DNA of 5,198 nucleotides from JAJFTV01 sp964532655 (lineage in GTDB: Bacteria > Chloroflexota > Anaerolineae > Anaerolineales > Anaerolineaceae), in contig CAZHMZ010000215.1 of NCBI GenBank assembly GCA_964532655.1, positions 1 through 5,198 on the forward strand, read 5' to 3'. Both the position numbers and the translations under genes were made by a program. Position 1 is the stretch's first letter. The number at the start of each line of letters is the position of its first letter. Of this stretch, positions 4,947 to 5,198 are shown piece by piece. The notes beneath the pieces were generated by a model. The model saw nothing but the letters and a program-made list of their open reading frames with translations. It was not told where the DNA came from and ran no database searches.

Positions 4947-5198
4947 CAAGATACCGCATCAAATATTCTTTGAATTCCTGGACATTCTTGGGGTCGTAGG
5001 GATCATAATCGTTTGCGCCCCAGTTGTTTTTTCGCCCGTTGAAATACCCGTGCAGCATCCAGGAAGCGCTGGTGATGTAAAGCTTGATGAATTCATCGCT
5101 TTTATTGATCAGCCCTGCTTCGCGGGCGCGTTGAAACTCTTCAAAGATAAAGGTATAAAAGGGCAGCGAGAACTCCCGGTCCAGTTCATTCAATTCTT
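4930..5198 (-). CDS. TetR-family-like regulator, C-terminal part
   Basis: The frame runs from the right edge of the window to TAG at 4930-4932, giving about 88 residues of a protein whose N-terminus is outside. No start codon is claimed: the frame continues upstream past the TTG at 5191-5193 as GAA. The visible part is helical. FYTFIFEEFQRAREAGLI resembles the helix before the 'G-x-I' turn that opens the last helices of TetR-family ligand domains. FIKLYITSASWMLHGYF follows as the penultimate helix, then an Asn/Asp/Tyr-rich loop (KNNWGANDYDPYDP), then the last helix EFKEYLMRYLDRFIE. The DNA-binding helix-turn-helix that would prove the family is not in the window. A decayed transporter start follows downstream, consistent with a local regulator of efflux or uptake. 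Confidence 0.6.
   Translation of the reverse strand, partial: ELNELDREFSLPFYTFIFEEFQRAREAGLINKSDEFIKLYITSASWMLHGYFNGRKNNWGANDYDPYDPKNVQEFKEYLMRYLDRFIE

Noticed and set aside
1..5198. CRISPR array, tRNA, rRNA or known riboswitch
   Set aside because: No regularly spaced short repeats, no tRNA-like cloverleaf or conserved arms, and no riboswitch core seen on either strand by eye; a covariance-model search was not possible here.

Overview
The window is bacterial and looks like a lightly packed, partly decayed accessory stretch. Three clear genes are separated by several hundred bases of gene remnants and repeats. The large lipoprotein with TolB-type WSPDG / NADGS repeats and a lipobox, the moderate base composition (about 38-45% GC outside one island) and a TetR-like neighbour would suit an environmental Chloroflexota (Anaerolineae-like) or similar genome. 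That assignment is an inference from style only; no marker gene is present.

Layout. Bases 1-574 hold no convincing gene: a 65-bp repeat (copy A), a broken open frame, and a hairpin that may end the next gene. Bases 575-2128 (minus) encode a 517-residue lipoprotein with a possible CHAP/NlpC-like Cys-His-Asn domain followed by six TolB-type propeller blades. Divergent to it at 2200-2289 (plus) is a possible 29-residue single-span membrane peptide. Bases 2290-3212 are degenerate: a short unassigned ORF, a second copy of the repeat (copy B, 2666-2730), a frame interrupted by closely spaced stops, and a sharply GC-richer segment (57% over 2881-3180 against 38% over 2341-2640) carrying the tail of an unidentified broken gene. 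A 56-codon ORF at 3287-3457 precedes a strong intrinsic terminator (3485-3511).

Bases 3615-4598 (plus) are the most interesting gene. It encodes a 327-residue protein with an N-terminal nucleoside 2-deoxyribosyltransferase-like domain (a fold used in nucleotide salvage and in nucleotide-targeting conflict proteins) joined to a C-terminal half I cannot assign. It has its own candidate -10 box, a good ribosome binding site and its own terminator, so it appears to be a single-gene unit. Downstream lie nested palindromes (4665-4706), a probable broken membrane-transporter start on the minus strand (4658-4874) with an intact ribosome binding site, and the C-terminal end of a TetR-like regulator (4930-5198, minus) cut by the window edge. 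The last two look like an old regulator-transporter pair whose transporter has been lost.

No complete multi-gene system is visible. The best candidate for undescribed biology is the two-domain protein at 3615-4598; the second is the lipoprotein's unusual domain combination. Functions of both are inferences from motifs.
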